From Anaeromyxobacter terrae (GTDB lineage: Bacteria > Myxococcota > Myxococcia > Myxococcales > Anaeromyxobacteraceae), in the NCBI RefSeq assembly GCF_022690685.1, contig NZ_JALCYY010000012.1, positions 50,268 through 114,267 on the forward strand: 64,000 nt of DNA, in the 5' to 3' direction. The notes beneath the pieces are model-generated. The model was not told where the DNA came from. It did no database searches and saw only the letters and a program-made list of their open reading frames with translations. The translations under genes were made by a program, and so were the position numbers. Shown in pieces: positions 1 to 10,716 of this stretch (positions within the stretch are counted from its first letter, which is position 1; every line of letters begins with the position of its first letter).

Positions 1-289
1 GCGACAGGTGGCGGACGCGCTGTTCCCGAACGCCTACTCCACCGAGGTCGCGCCTGCGACGGTCATGGCCGCGCGCGAGCAGCTCGCGAAGCGGATCATC
101 GCGCTCGGCGCGACGGCCCCCACTCCGCCGGGCGATCCTGCGCCCCTGCCGCCCTCGCCCCCGCCGCTCCAGGCGGGCGCGGCGGGTCCGATCGTGCGCG
201 GCGGCTGCGCGGCGGGCGGCAGCTCCGGGCTCCTCGCCCTCGTCGGGCTCGTCGGCACGCTGCGGTTCCGCCGTCGGCGCGCGCGCTGA
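1..289 (+). CDS. C-terminal end of a MYXO-CTERM surface protein (5' end outside window)
   Basis: The frame is open from the window edge, so this is the last ~95 codons of a longer gene; the first in-frame GTG (position 8) is unlikely to be the true start. A proline-rich linker (about 10 residues alternating P with G, A, S) precedes a C-terminal tail with GGCAAGG, a hydrophobic stretch LLALVGLVGTL and a terminal RFRRRRAR cluster. That is the tripartite layout of the myxobacterial MYXO-CTERM sorting signal (Gly-Cys motif, membrane helix, Arg cluster), which is processed at the Cys and anchors proteins at the cell surface. The function of the missing body cannot be told. Confidence 0.75.
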   Translation, partial: RQVADALFPNAYSTEVAPATVMAAREQLAKRIIALGATAPTPPGDPAPLPPSPPPLQAGAAGPIVRGGCAAGGSSGLLALVGLVGTLRFRRRRAR

Positions 290-458
290 GCTCGAGCGCC
301 GACGATCACGGTGGGTGAACGCGGGCGTGCCGGCGACCTCCGGCACGCCCGCTCGCGTTCTCCCTGCCCCCCGAAAGCCGCACCGCGTCGCCCTCGCCAC
401 GTCGCGTCAAAAGTGGAGCGCTCAGGTGCGCTTGCGCTCCGGCGCCGGGGTCGTTGCC

Positions 459-487
459 TTGACACTACCGGGCCATGTGCGTTGTGT
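459..487 (+). promoter_or_regulatory. Probable sigma-70-type promoter of maeB
   Basis: A perfect -35 box TTGACA (459-464) is followed after 17 bases by TTGTGT (482-487), a weak -10 box. It lies about 40 bases before the chosen maeB start and is the only such pair in the gap. The -10 is poor, so this is a reasonable prediction and not a certainty. Confidence 0.45.
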
Positions 488-525
488 TCGCCCACCACCC
501 TTACGCATCGCGCGAAGGAAGGACC

Positions 526-2841
<2,316 letters not shown>

Positions 2842-2847
2842 TCTCAC

Positions 2848-3005
2848 GGGGACTGCGTCCCCGCCCCGGCGACGGCTGACCGCCGTCGTCGGGGCCCCAC
2901 CCCTGCTCGGCGGGGCCCGTGAGCCGTCGCGCCCGCCTTCGCGGGGCGCGCGACGGCTCCCCGCCGGGAGGGATTGCATCCCTCCCCGTCGCTTCGCGGC
3001 GGGGC
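2848..3005. repeat. Tandem array of about six GC-rich hairpins downstream of maeB
   Basis: Consecutive inverted repeats fill the gap: GGGGAC/GTCCCC (2848-2862), CGACGGC/GCCGTCG (2870-2888), GGGCCCC/GGGGCCC (2892-2918), a 12-bp perfect stem GAGCCGTCGCGC/GCGCGACGGCTC (2921-2959), GGGAGGGAT/ATCCCTCCC (2966-2986), and a stem with one G-U pair at about 2984-3005. No U-tracts follow. Taken together they could stop transcripts from both maeB and the convergent DUF302 side, or form a structured repeat element. Confidence 0.6.
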
Positions 3006-3099
3006 CCCTCCCTGCGGGCCCGCACGGACACGACTGCGATTGCCTCGGGAGCCGACGTCCCGTCTACCCGCAGCCGTCCACGTCTTCGCCGTTCTCGTT

Positions 3100-3117
3100 C
3101 GCCCCGTCACGGGGGCG
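3100..3117 (-). promoter_or_regulatory. Hairpin compatible with a bacterial SECIS element
   Basis: On the minus strand a 6-bp perfect stem CGCCCC/GGGGCG encloses the loop CGTGAC. The loop begins 18 bases after the TGA of the small ORF at 3130-3225, with G as its second base. Spacing of 16-37 bases and a G in the first two loop positions are the published bacterial SECIS criteria. GC-rich hairpins are common here, so chance is a real possibility. Confidence 0.25.
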
Positions 3118-3129
3118 AGGCGGCATCCC

Positions 3130-3225
3130 TCAGGTGGGCACCCCGGCGCGCGGCAGGATCACGCGCTGCAGGAGGATCCAGCCGGCCGCGAACGCCAGGA
3201 ACGTCAGGAAGTCCCAGTTGCCCAT
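3130..3225 (-). CDS. 31-residue membrane peptide; possible selenoprotein by TGA read-through
   Basis: The ATG (3225) lies 4 bases after the stop codon of the DUF302 gene, so the two are probably translationally coupled; no separate ribosome site is visible. The product starts MGNWDFLTFLAFAAGW, a single hydrophobic helix, and ends in ILPRAGVPT followed by TGA. The frame continues past the TGA for 21 codons to a TAG at 3066-3064, and a hairpin of SECIS-like geometry follows the TGA. If TGA is read as selenocysteine the product has 53 residues. Without read-through this is a small membrane peptide of unknown function. The ORF is too short to be certain; the coupling and composition are what support it. 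Confidence 0.45.
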   Translation of the reverse strand: MGNWDFLTFLAFAAGWILLQRVILPRAGVPT

Positions 3226-3229
3226 TCAG

Positions 3230-3619
3230 TCAGCCGAGCTGCGCGAGGACGCGCGAGAGCCTCTCGCGGACCTGGGCGGCGATGGGCTCGAGCTTGGGGT
3301 CCTGCGAGGCGATCGTCTGCATCGGATCGACCGCCGAGACGACCACCTTGCCGGCGTCGTCCTCCCACACCGCGACGTTGCAGGGCAGCATGACGCCGAG
3401 GCCGATCTCGTAGGTGAGCGCCTGGTGCGCGAGCTTCGGGTTGCACGCGCCGAGGATCTGGTAGCGCCGGAAGTCGACGCCGAGCTTCTCCTTCATCGTC
3501 GCCGTCACGTCGATGCGCGTGAGGACGCCGAAGCCCTCCCCCTTGAGGAGCTCGGGGAGCTTCGCGAGCACCTCGTCGTACTTGCCTGCCACCTGCCTGC
3601 GCATGCCGAGCTCAGCCAC
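3230..3619 (-). CDS. DUF302 family protein
   Basis: A 129-residue cytoplasmic protein that matches the DUF302 fold family in length and pattern: FGVLTRIDVTATMKEKLG, then YQILGACNPKLAHQAL, then PCNVAVWED. The ACNPxLAHQAL segment is the most conserved part of that family. Members are often found beside sulfur, copper or heavy-metal handling genes, but no biochemical role is established. I start it at GTG 3619, with GGAGGAGG six bases upstream; the longer frame to 3727 begins with an Arg-rich stretch unlike the family. It precedes the tiny membrane ORF at 3225 by 4 bases. Confidence 0.85.
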   Translation of the reverse strand: MAELGMRRQVAGKYDEVLAKLPELLKGEGFGVLTRIDVTATMKEKLGVDFRRYQILGACNPKLAHQALTYEIGLGVMLPCNVAVWEDDAGKVVVSAVDPMQTIASQDPKLEPIAAQVRERLSRVLAQLG

Positions 3620-3768
3620 GTGCCACCTCCTCCGGTAACGAGTGCGCCCGTGGGAGCCTCGGCGCGCGAGACCGGTGCAGCGCCCGCCCCCGCTGGACCT
3701 CTTCGTCCGCCGGGGCTCCGCCCGCACGCCGCTCTCGGGGCGCGGCGGCGTGCCCTCGCTCGAACGCG

Positions 3769-5352
3769 TCAGAGCGCTACACGAAGCGCGACGCCGAGCT
3801 GGAGGACGGGCGGGGGGACGGAGATGGTGACGTCCGGCGGCAGCCCCGGCGCGACCTCGGAGAGCGGCACGTCGAGCCCGAGGCGGAACTCCCCCCCGCG
3901 CGCGCCGAAGGACGCGGCGACGAAGGACTCGACGCGCAGGTAGGTGAGGGCGAGCAGCGCGTGGTCGAGCCGGGCGACGAAGCTCCGGTCGGACAGGTTC
4001 CCCAGGACGGAGAGCGTGAAGGTCGTGTCGTTCCAGCTGCCGGGCGAGGGCAGGAGCACGAACGCGCCCGCGTAGTGGCGCCCCAGGTAGAACGGCCGGA
4101 ACGCGGTCGGGTCGCGCTGGCGGAGCGGGGCTGCGGGATCGCCGGTGAGCTCCGGCGCGCCGGCGAGCAGGAACGGGTAGACGCCCTTCGAGTCGTAGCC
4201 TGCGTCGTCGAACGAGTACTCCGCGCCCACCGTGACCGTGTCCTCGTCGCTGTACTTGGCGCTCCAGCTGCCGCCGAGGACCGCCGCGGGCGTGAAGCCC
4301 TGCGGATCGACGCGCCCGAAGCGCGTGACGAGAGGCGCCCCGGGGCTCACCTCACGCCAGCGCGGCGCGTCGCGGCCCGTGCGGAGCGCCGCCTCCGCGT
4401 AGACGTCGAGGTCCCACACGCCGGCGGAGGCGTCGATCCCGAAGCGCGGGTGGTGGCCGTCCTGCGTGAGCGCGTCCGCGCCGAGCTCGACCGTGCCCAG
4501 CACCACCTCGCCCCTCCCGCCGACCCCCACGCGCCCGAGCCGGTTCGTGGGGCTGTCCACCCCGGCGGCGTCGTCGAGCAGCGCCACGCCGTAGGCGTTC
4601 CAGCCGCGCCGCTCCCAGGGGACGTGGACCTTCACCATCGTCGTGCCGGTCCGCTCGTCGAAGACGGCGAGCGGATCGCGGCGGACGGGGTGGAGGTAGT
4701 CGGTGGGGTTCCAGAACTTCCCGACCCCCCACTTCACGTGCTGCCGGCCGGCGGTGACGAAGACGCGGCGGCCGACGTCGAAGTTCACCCACAGCTGATC
4801 GAGCACCGCGCGGGGACCGCGCACGCCCGCGGCGAGCCCGCCGGTGGAGGTGCCGTAGCCCAGGATCCCCTGCTCCGCCGCGGAGAGGGAGGGCGCCGCG
4901 ACGGTCACCGGCGCGGTGGGATCGTAGCGCATGCGCCCGAGCACGAACGCGCGCACGCGGTCGTTCGGGCGCGCGTCGAGCCACAGGTCGAGCAGGTTCG
5001 GCGAGGAGAGCGCCCAGTCCGCGGGCGGGACGTCCTCCTGCCAGAGCGCCTGCGCGCGCAGGTAGAGCTGGCCGCCCAGGCGCAGCGTCTCGCTCTCGGC
5101 GCGCTCGACGAGCCGCCCCGCCGGCGGCGGCGCGGCGTTCGGGGAGCCGGTCCCGCCGAAGAGCTCGGCCTCCTCGGGGCGCGCGGCCGGGGCGGGCTCC
5201 TCGCGGCGCGGCGCGGGCTCCTGCGGCTCCTCCTGCCCGGCCTGCGGCGACTCCGCGGGCGGCTTCCCGAAGAGCTCCTCCTCGGTGGGGCGATCCTGCG
5301 CGAGCGCCGCGGTGGCGGCGGTGAGCGCGACGAACGCGGCTGCGATCCTCAT
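3769..5352 (-). CDS. Outer-membrane beta-barrel protein of an export operon
   Basis: 527 residues with a clear signal peptide (MRIAAAFVALTAATAALAQ), then a Pro/Glu-rich linker with a repeated EELFG motif (residues ~25-70), then a long region of alternating hydrophobic and polar residues rich in Gly, Tyr, Trp and Arg, as in porin-like barrels (LYLRAQALWQ, QLWVNFDVGRRVFVTAGRQH, VRRDPLAVFDERTG). The C-terminus is strand-like (LQLGVALRVAL). It is the last gene of the leftward operon after the LolA-like gene, and a ribosome site GGAGAGG precedes ATG 5352. It most likely serves as the outer-membrane part or target of that system. It cannot be assigned to a named porin family by eye. Confidence 0.75.
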   Translation of the reverse strand: MRIAAAFVALTAATAALAQDRPTEEELFGKPPAESPQAGQEEPQEPAPRREEPAPAARPEEAELFGGTGSPNAAPPPAGRLVERAESETLRLGGQLYLRAQALWQEDVPPADWALSSPNLLDLWLDARPNDRVRAFVLGRMRYDPTAPVTVAAPSLSAAEQGILGYGTSTGGLAAGVRGPRAVLDQLWVNFDVGRRVFVTAGRQHVKWGVGKFWNPTDYLHPVRRDPLAVFDERTGTTMVKVHVPWERRGWNAYGVALLDDAAGVDSPTNRLGRVGVGGRGEVVLGTVELGADALTQDGHHPRFGIDASAGVWDLDVYAEAALRTGRDAPRWREVSPGAPLVTRFGRVDPQGFTPAAVLGGSWSAKYSDEDTVTVGAEYSFDDAGYDSKGVYPFLLAGAPELTGDPAAPLRQRDPTAFRPFYLGRHYAGAFVLLPSPGSWNDTTFTLSVLGNLSDRSFVARLDHALLALTYLRVESFVAASFGARGGEFRLGLDVPLSEVAPGLPPDVTISVPPPVLQLGVALRVAL

Positions 5353-5457
5353 CGTCCTCTCCGTTCCAGCGCGGCGTCGACGGCGACCCGCCTTCGCTCT
5401 CGAGCGCGATCAGCGCCGCCCGACCGGCGCCGCCCTGCGGCGGCGCGCGAGCGGACC

Positions 5458-6231
5458 TCACCGGCTCTTCGACTCCAGCCACGCCTTCGTGAACAGGTTC
5501 GCGGCGAGCGGGCGGAGGTCGATCTCCTTGATGAGGATGAGCGTCGAGTTGCCCTTCTCGATCTCGTCGAAGAGCCGCATCTCCTCGGGGTACCAAACGT
5601 CCGCGCCCTTCGACGGCGAGAACACCTTCTTCCAGCGCGGGTAGTAGGCCGTGCGCATGAGGCGGCCGGAGAGCGCGAGCTCCTGGCGCTTCAGGACGTT
5701 CAGGGTCGCCTGGTCCACCCACAGCCTCACCTGGGGAAAGGCCACGTCCACCCCGGGCTTCGCGACGAGCAGGATGCGGTGGACGCCGTACACCCCGAGC
5801 TTCTCGTCCGCCTCGAACTTCGCGTCGTACTCCTCGACGAGGCGCGACTCGTCGAGGTCGCCGCGGCGCGTGTCGGTGCCGCCGATCCGCTCGCGCTCGG
5901 TGCGCCGCTCCCAGCGCCCGACGGCGGGGTCGTAGAGCCATAGGTTCTTGTCGATGCGGAGGTAGCCCTTCCCCGCCTCCGCGCGCGGCTTCGTGAAGAG
6001 GAACATCTGCTTGTCGTCCTCGTCGCGCCGGTAGACGACGAGCTCGTAGACGACGTCGGTCTTCCCCTTCTCCTTCGCCTCCATGTAGCAGAGGGCCTTC
6101 CAGTCGCCGGAGTTGCGCTGCCGCTCGTCGATGGTCGCGACGACCTTGGCGAGCTCCGGCGGGGTGAGGGCCGCGGCGGGGCCGGCGGCGAGGGCGGCGG
6201 CGAGCGCCAGGAACGCGAGGGCACGGTGCAT
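5458..6231 (-). CDS. LolA-like outer-membrane lipoprotein-sorting protein
   Basis: 257-residue periplasmic protein with a signal peptide ending ...GPAAA. The body matches the 'outer membrane lipoprotein-sorting protein' (LolA-like) family: YRRDEDDKQMFLFTKP, then GKGYLRIDKNLWLYDP and the late YYPRWKKVF segment. Such proteins have a half-open barrel that binds lipid or acyl chains and are encoded beside RND or FtsX-type transporters. There is no lipobox Cys, so it should be soluble in the periplasm. The start could be the GTG at 6243, whose GTGA overlaps the preceding permease stop; I prefer ATG 6231. It sits between the permeases and the barrel gene, so I infer that it carries the substrate across the periplasm. 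Confidence 0.8.
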   Translation of the reverse strand: MHRALAFLALAAALAAGPAAALTPPELAKVVATIDERQRNSGDWKALCYMEAKEKGKTDVVYELVVYRRDEDDKQMFLFTKPRAEAGKGYLRIDKNLWLYDPAVGRWERRTERERIGGTDTRRGDLDESRLVEEYDAKFEADEKLGVYGVHRILLVAKPGVDVAFPQVRLWVDQATLNVLKRQELALSGRLMRTAYYPRWKKVFSPSKGADVWYPEEMRLFDEIEKGNSTLILIKEIDLRPLAANLFTKAWLESKSR

Positions 6232-6239
6232 GGGAGGGC

Positions 6240-7547
6240 TCACCCGACGTGGTGCATGGCGGTGACGGGCTTCAGGCGCGCGGCGCGGCGCGCGGGGAAC
6301 ACGGCGGCGAGGACGGCGACCGCGGCGAGGACGAGCGCGTCGGTCGCGATCGCGCCCGGATCGAGCAGGAAGCGGAGCCGCTCCTGCGCGAGGAACACCT
6401 GCACCGCCTCGGGGAGCGCGATGCCCGCGGCGTTCACGGCGCCCGCGACGGCGAGGGCGACCGCCACGCCCGCCCCGGTGCCGAGGAGGCCGAGGAGCGC
6501 CGTCTCGAGCACGAAGAGCCAGAGGACCTTCCGCCGCTGCATGCCGATGGCGCGGAGCGCCCCGATCTCGCGGGTCCGCTCGCGGATGGCGATCGCGAGC
6601 GTGTTGAGGATGCCGATCACCACCACCACCATGAGGATCACGACGAGGAGCCCGGTGACGACCCGGAGCGCCAGGATGAACTGCTTGAACTGGCCCATCT
6701 CGTCGTCCGCGGTGGTGACGTCGAGCTTCTGGCCGGTCCAGTCCTCGCTCGGCACGGTCTGCATGAGCTTCATCCAGTACGGCTGCGCCTCCGGCTCCAT
6801 CACGCGGTAGCCCGCCTCGGCGAGCGCGGTCCTGAGCCGCGCGGCGACGCGCGGCGCGTCCTTCGGATCGCGCAGGTACAGGTGGATCGCGCCCGTCGTG
6901 GCGGGGGAGAGCCCGTAGAGCTGGCGGAGCGTGTCCGCCTGGATGAACGCCGAGAACGCGGAGAGGAGCCCGACGTTCCGCGCGATGGCCGCGACCCGCA
7001 CGTCGGCGGTGTTGTTCACGCCCCGCGCCGTCGGCGCCGAGAGCGTCAGCACGTCGTTCACCTTCACCTTGAGCCGCTCGGCCTGCCCCTCGAAGAGGAG
7101 CACCGTCCCCGGCTGCGAGAGCGCCTCGAGGTCCCCCTCCACGACGTGCAGCACCTTGCGGAACGTCGGCTCGTGCGCCACGTCCACGCCGGCGAGCACG
7201 AGATCCATCGAGACGTGCTCGGACACCGCCTTCGCCCAGCCGCGGCCGCGCACCGTGACGTAGTCGACCTCCGGCACCCTCGCGCGCACCGTCTCGAGGA
7301 CCCGCGGGTACTGCGACACGAGCGGCGCCGCGCTGCCGCTCGTGATCTTGAAGAAGCCGCCCACGTTCACGTGGCCGGTCATGAGCGTCGTGGCGGACTG
7401 CATCATCGCCGACTCCATGCCGGCGGTGAGCGCGCCGAGGAGGACGAGGAGCGCGGTGACGGCCGCGAGGGCGCCGCCGAGGAACAGGTTCCGCCGGGTG
7501 TGGCGCGCGAGGTTCCGGCCCGCGATCATGAGGTCGACGCCGATCAC
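6240..7547 (-). CDS. ABC transporter permease, FtsX/LolCE type
   Basis: 435 residues with the MacB/FtsX layout: one N-terminal membrane helix (NLFLGGALAAVTALLVLLGAL, about residues 18-40), a periplasmic domain of ~230 residues, then three C-terminal helices. The FtsX signature REIGALRAIGMQRRKVLWLF lies between helices 2 and 3. Translation begins at GTG 7547, one base after the stop of the larger permease and six bases after GGAGG, so the two are coupled. It probably forms a heterodimer with that permease, driven by the ATPase encoded upstream. Confidence 0.88.
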   Translation of the reverse strand: MIGVDLMIAGRNLARHTRRNLFLGGALAAVTALLVLLGALTAGMESAMMQSATTLMTGHVNVGGFFKITSGSAAPLVSQYPRVLETVRARVPEVDYVTVRGRGWAKAVSEHVSMDLVLAGVDVAHEPTFRKVLHVVEGDLEALSQPGTVLLFEGQAERLKVKVNDVLTLSAPTARGVNNTADVRVAAIARNVGLLSAFSAFIQADTLRQLYGLSPATTGAIHLYLRDPKDAPRVAARLRTALAEAGYRVMEPEAQPYWMKLMQTVPSEDWTGQKLDVTTADDEMGQFKQFILALRVVTGLLVVILMVVVVIGILNTLAIAIRERTREIGALRAIGMQRRKVLWLFVLETALLGLLGTGAGVAVALAVAGAVNAAGIALPEAVQVFLAQERLRFLLDPGAIATDALVLAAVAVLAAVFPARRAARLKPVTAMHHVG

Positions 7548-7548
7548 G

Positions 7549-9690
7549 CTAGTCCTCCGTGGCCATCGCCTCGACGGGCGTGACGCGCATCGCGATGAGC
7601 GCCGGGTAGAGCGCGGAGAGGATCGCCACGAGGAGCACCACCGCGAGCGAGCCCCCGACCGCGAGCGCCCCGAGGCGCGGGAAGAGCGCCGGCCCCGAGA
7701 AGACGAAGTAGAGAAGGTCCGTCACCGCGGGGATCCCGCCCGCCACCCGGATGCCCCAGACCACCCCGGCGCCGAGCGCGGCGCCGGCGAGCCCGAACAC
7801 GAGCCCGACCGTCGCGATCTCCACGAGGAGCATCGTCACGACGAAGCGGCGCTGCGTCCCGATCGCCCGCATCGTCCCGATCTCCTTCACCCGCTGCAAG
7901 GTCGCCATGACCATCGCGTTGTTGATGATGACGAGCGCGATGGCGAAGAAGATGACGACCGCGGTGAAGAGCACGACCCGGAGCAGCGTCACGAACTGCC
8001 CGACGAGGCCGGCCGCCTCCTGCCAGTCCACGACCTTGAGCCCCAGCCCCGCGTCCGCGATGGCCTTGCGCACGTCCCCCTCGGTGCGGCGGAGCAGGCG
8101 CGGGTCGTCGAGGATGAGCGCCGCGTTGAGCGCCACCCCGTGCTCGAGCTCCTCCTGCGAGTAGACGTGCGCCGCGAGGTCGGCCGCGCTCGCCCGCTCC
8201 TCCTCGCGCCGCTTCACGAGCGCACCCTCGTCGATCTCGGCGACGCGCGCCTCCCCCACGAGCGCGCCGTCGGCGGCACCGAACAGCTCCGCCTCCGCCC
8301 GCTCGCGGTCGATCTCGCGCGCCCCCATCGACTTCTGGAGGGCCCGGATCTCCGCCGCCTTCTCGGCGGTGAGATAGCCGTACAGGTCGCGGAAGCTCAT
8401 GAGGTCGAGGACGCTCATCATGCCGGCGATGCCGGAGCGCTCGATCCCCTTGAACTGCAGGAACCCGTAGACCTTCACGTTCACCGAGCTGAAGTAGCCG
8501 CTCTTCGAGGGCGCCTTGATGGTGATCGTGTCGCCGACGTCGATCTGGTAGAGGCGCAGCTTCGGCGCCACGACGTCGTAGAAGATCCGGTACTGCCCGT
8601 CGAAGCTCTCGTCGGTGGCCGCGAACAGCCGCCCGAGGAGCGCCTCGAGCGGCTCGGCGGCGGGCGCGCCGAGCGCCGGGCGGAGCTCCTGCGCGAGCGC
8701 GTCCGCGCGGATGGGATCGAGCTGCAGCAGGATCTCCCGGATGCCGGCCCGGTTCTCGCGCACCCAGCGCTGCAGCTCCTCGTCGTCCGCGATCCGCTTC
8801 CCGCGCCGGTCGCGCGCGTCCTTGATCTGGTCGAGCCGCCGCGCGTTCTTGAGCTTCAGCCACTCCTCGGCGTACTGCTTGCCGACGAGGACGCCGCGCT
8901 GGCCGGTCGGGATCCGCTCCCCCTTCACCACCTCCGCGAGCGGGAAGGCGCGGAAGAACGCGTCCACGTCCGTCCCCACGTAGCGCAGGAACGTGAACGC
9001 GGTGTCCATCGCGAGGGGCGCCACGCGGTTCTCGAGGAACTCCAGGCTGCCGTAGCGGTCGCGGTCGAGATCGCGCCAGAACGCGTCGGTGGCGGCGCGC
9101 TGCAGCGCCTCCCACTCGCTCTTCCGCTCGGCCGCCTCGCGCCCCTCCGGATCCGAGATCTCGCGCGCCTGCGCGATCTCGTCGCGCAGGAGCTGGACCA
9201 TCCGGCGCACGTGCGCCGCGTGGGCGGCGTAGTCGCGGCGGAGCTCGGGGCCGTCCTCGCCCGCCTCCAGCCGCCGCACGTCGCCCCGCAGCCGCTCGAG
9301 GGCGAGGTCGAACGCGTTGCCGGTCGCGACCATCGCCTGGTCGATCCCCATCGGCACGACCTGCTTCACGTTCGGCACCTGCTCGAGCACCGCCTTCACC
9401 TTCGAGAAGTCCTCGATCGGCTCGAGCAGCGACTCGCCGCGCAGCCCGCCGTAGAGCTCGAGCGCCCCCTCCGAGCGCGCCTCGTAGACCTGGAGGTGGC
9501 CGCCCAGGCTCCCCTGGATCGAGGTGCGCATGCCCCGATCGATCGAGTCGAGCACCGACGAGCCCACCACCACGATGAGCGCACCGACGAGCACGATCGC
9601 GCCGAGGATGCCGGTGCGCACCGGGCTCGCGAGGAGGTTCCGGAAGGCGATGCGCAGGAGCACCCGCGCCGCGTCACGCCGCGGGGCCAT
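7549..9690 (-). CDS. ABC transporter permease, FtsX/LolCE type with enlarged periplasmic domain
   Basis: 713 residues, much larger than the usual ~400. One N-terminal helix (GILGAIVLVGALIVVVGSSVL) is followed by about 480 periplasmic residues, including a charged, probably coiled-coil stretch at ~115-200 (many R, E and A). The last third has three membrane helices and the FtsX signature KEIGTMRAIGTQRRFVVTML. The start codon overlaps the ATPase stop by one base (TGATG), which indicates tight coupling. The large periplasmic domain is presumably where substrate or the LolA-like partner docks. Confidence 0.88.
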   Translation of the reverse strand: MAPRRDAARVLLRIAFRNLLASPVRTGILGAIVLVGALIVVVGSSVLDSIDRGMRTSIQGSLGGHLQVYEARSEGALELYGGLRGESLLEPIEDFSKVKAVLEQVPNVKQVVPMGIDQAMVATGNAFDLALERLRGDVRRLEAGEDGPELRRDYAAHAAHVRRMVQLLRDEIAQAREISDPEGREAAERKSEWEALQRAATDAFWRDLDRDRYGSLEFLENRVAPLAMDTAFTFLRYVGTDVDAFFRAFPLAEVVKGERIPTGQRGVLVGKQYAEEWLKLKNARRLDQIKDARDRRGKRIADDEELQRWVRENRAGIREILLQLDPIRADALAQELRPALGAPAAEPLEALLGRLFAATDESFDGQYRIFYDVVAPKLRLYQIDVGDTITIKAPSKSGYFSSVNVKVYGFLQFKGIERSGIAGMMSVLDLMSFRDLYGYLTAEKAAEIRALQKSMGAREIDRERAEAELFGAADGALVGEARVAEIDEGALVKRREEERASAADLAAHVYSQEELEHGVALNAALILDDPRLLRRTEGDVRKAIADAGLGLKVVDWQEAAGLVGQFVTLLRVVLFTAVVIFFAIALVIINNAMVMATLQRVKEIGTMRAIGTQRRFVVTMLLVEIATVGLVFGLAGAALGAGVVWGIRVAGGIPAVTDLLYFVFSGPALFPRLGALAVGGSLAVVLLVAILSALYPALIAMRVTPVEAMATED

Positions 9691-10403
9691 CAGCGCCCTC
9701 CCGCAAGCCTGGCGGCGTCGAGGTCCTCGCGGCTCGCGATGCGCCCGTCCTCGATCCGGACGAGCGCGCTCGCGTGCGCCATCACCTTGGGATCGTGCGT
9801 CGAGAAGATGAACGTGGTGCCATCGCGGCGGTTCATCTCCTTCATGAGATCGATGATGTTGCCGCCGGTCTCGGAGTCGAGGTTCGCGGTCGGCTCGTCG
9901 GCGAGCACGAGCGCGGGGCGAGTCACGAGCGCGCGGGCGATGGCGACGCGCTGCCGCTGCCCGCCCGAGAGCTCGCTCGGGCGGTGGCGCGCGTGCTCCG
10001 CGATCCCGACCGCGTCGAGGAGCGCGAGCACCCGCTCCGCCCGCTCCTTGCGCGTCTGCCCGCCCTGCAGGAGCAGGGGGAACTCGACGTTCTGGAAGAC
10101 CGAGAGGACCGAGACGAGGTTGAAGCTCTGAAAGATGAAGCCGATGGTGCGGAGCCGGAGCTCCGTGAGCGCGCGCTCGGAGAGGCGGGCGGTGTCCTGG
10201 CCGGCGACGATGACGCGCCCCGCGGTCGGGGTGTCGACGCAGCCGACGAGGTTGAGGAGCGTCGTCTTGCCGCTGCCGGACGGGCCGGCGATGGAGAGGA
10301 ACTCGCCCTTGCCGACCGCGAGCGACACGTCGCGCAGCGCCGGCACGACGGTCTTCCCCAGCATGTAGTCCTTGGAGACGTGCTCGACGGAGACGATCGA
10401 CAT
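9690..10403 (-). CDS. ABC transporter ATP-binding protein, LolD/MacB type
   Basis: 237 residues with every ATPase motif: Walker A GPSGSGKTT, Q-loop in IGFIFQSFNLV, signature LSGGQRQRVAIARAL, Walker B LVLADEPTANLD, and switch His in FSTHDP. LolD/MacB-type ATPases power mechanotransmission through FtsX-type permeases and do not import substrate. ATG 10403 is preceded by GGAAGG; the longer frame to 10496 is not family-like. It is the first gene of the five-gene leftward operon 10403-3769. Confidence 0.92.
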   Translation of the reverse strand: MSIVSVEHVSKDYMLGKTVVPALRDVSLAVGKGEFLSIAGPSGSGKTTLLNLVGCVDTPTAGRVIVAGQDTARLSERALTELRLRTIGFIFQSFNLVSVLSVFQNVEFPLLLQGGQTRKERAERVLALLDAVGIAEHARHRPSELSGGQRQRVAIARALVTRPALVLADEPTANLDSETGGNIIDLMKEMNRRDGTTFIFSTHDPKVMAHASALVRIEDGRIASREDLDAARLAGGR

Positions 10404-10509
10404 GGCGCCTTCCGATCTGTGCCGGGGCAGGGTGCCGCGCGGCCCATCATTGTGACAGGTACGTGTTGCGGGAGTGTGAATTCCGCGCGTGCCCATCCCA
10501 CGTTCGGGG

Positions 10510-10692
10510 TCAGTCGTCCAGCCGCGCGAGACCGACCGCGAACCCGCCGGGCTCCTCCTCGCGCGCGTGCACGGTCCATGGCCGGCAGCACACGGGGCAG
10601 TCCTCCACGTACGTCTGCTCCTCGCCGCCGCCCGGATCGACGAACACGACGACCCACTCGCCGCAGTAGGGGCACTGAACCTCGATGTCCAC
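10510..10692 (-). CDS. CPXCG motif-containing cysteine-rich protein
   Basis: 60 residues, the typical size of this small family. It opens with MDIEVQCPYCGEW and contains a second knuckle CPVCCRPW, so four to five Cys probably bind one zinc. The family is widespread in proteobacteria and of unknown function. It starts at GTG 10692, with no strong ribosome site, and is divergent from the Smr gene starting 25 bases away, so the two promoters must overlap. Confidence 0.85.
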   Translation of the reverse strand: MDIEVQCPYCGEWVVVFVDPGGGEEQTYVEDCPVCCRPWTVHAREEEPGGFAVGLARLDD

Positions 10693-10716
10693 GCTACCCG
10701 CAGTTATAGTCGTCCG

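Noticed and set aside
7342..10131. 929-codon plus-strand frame opposite the ABC permeases
   Set aside because: Shadow frame; the minus strand carries clear FtsX permeases and an ATPase.
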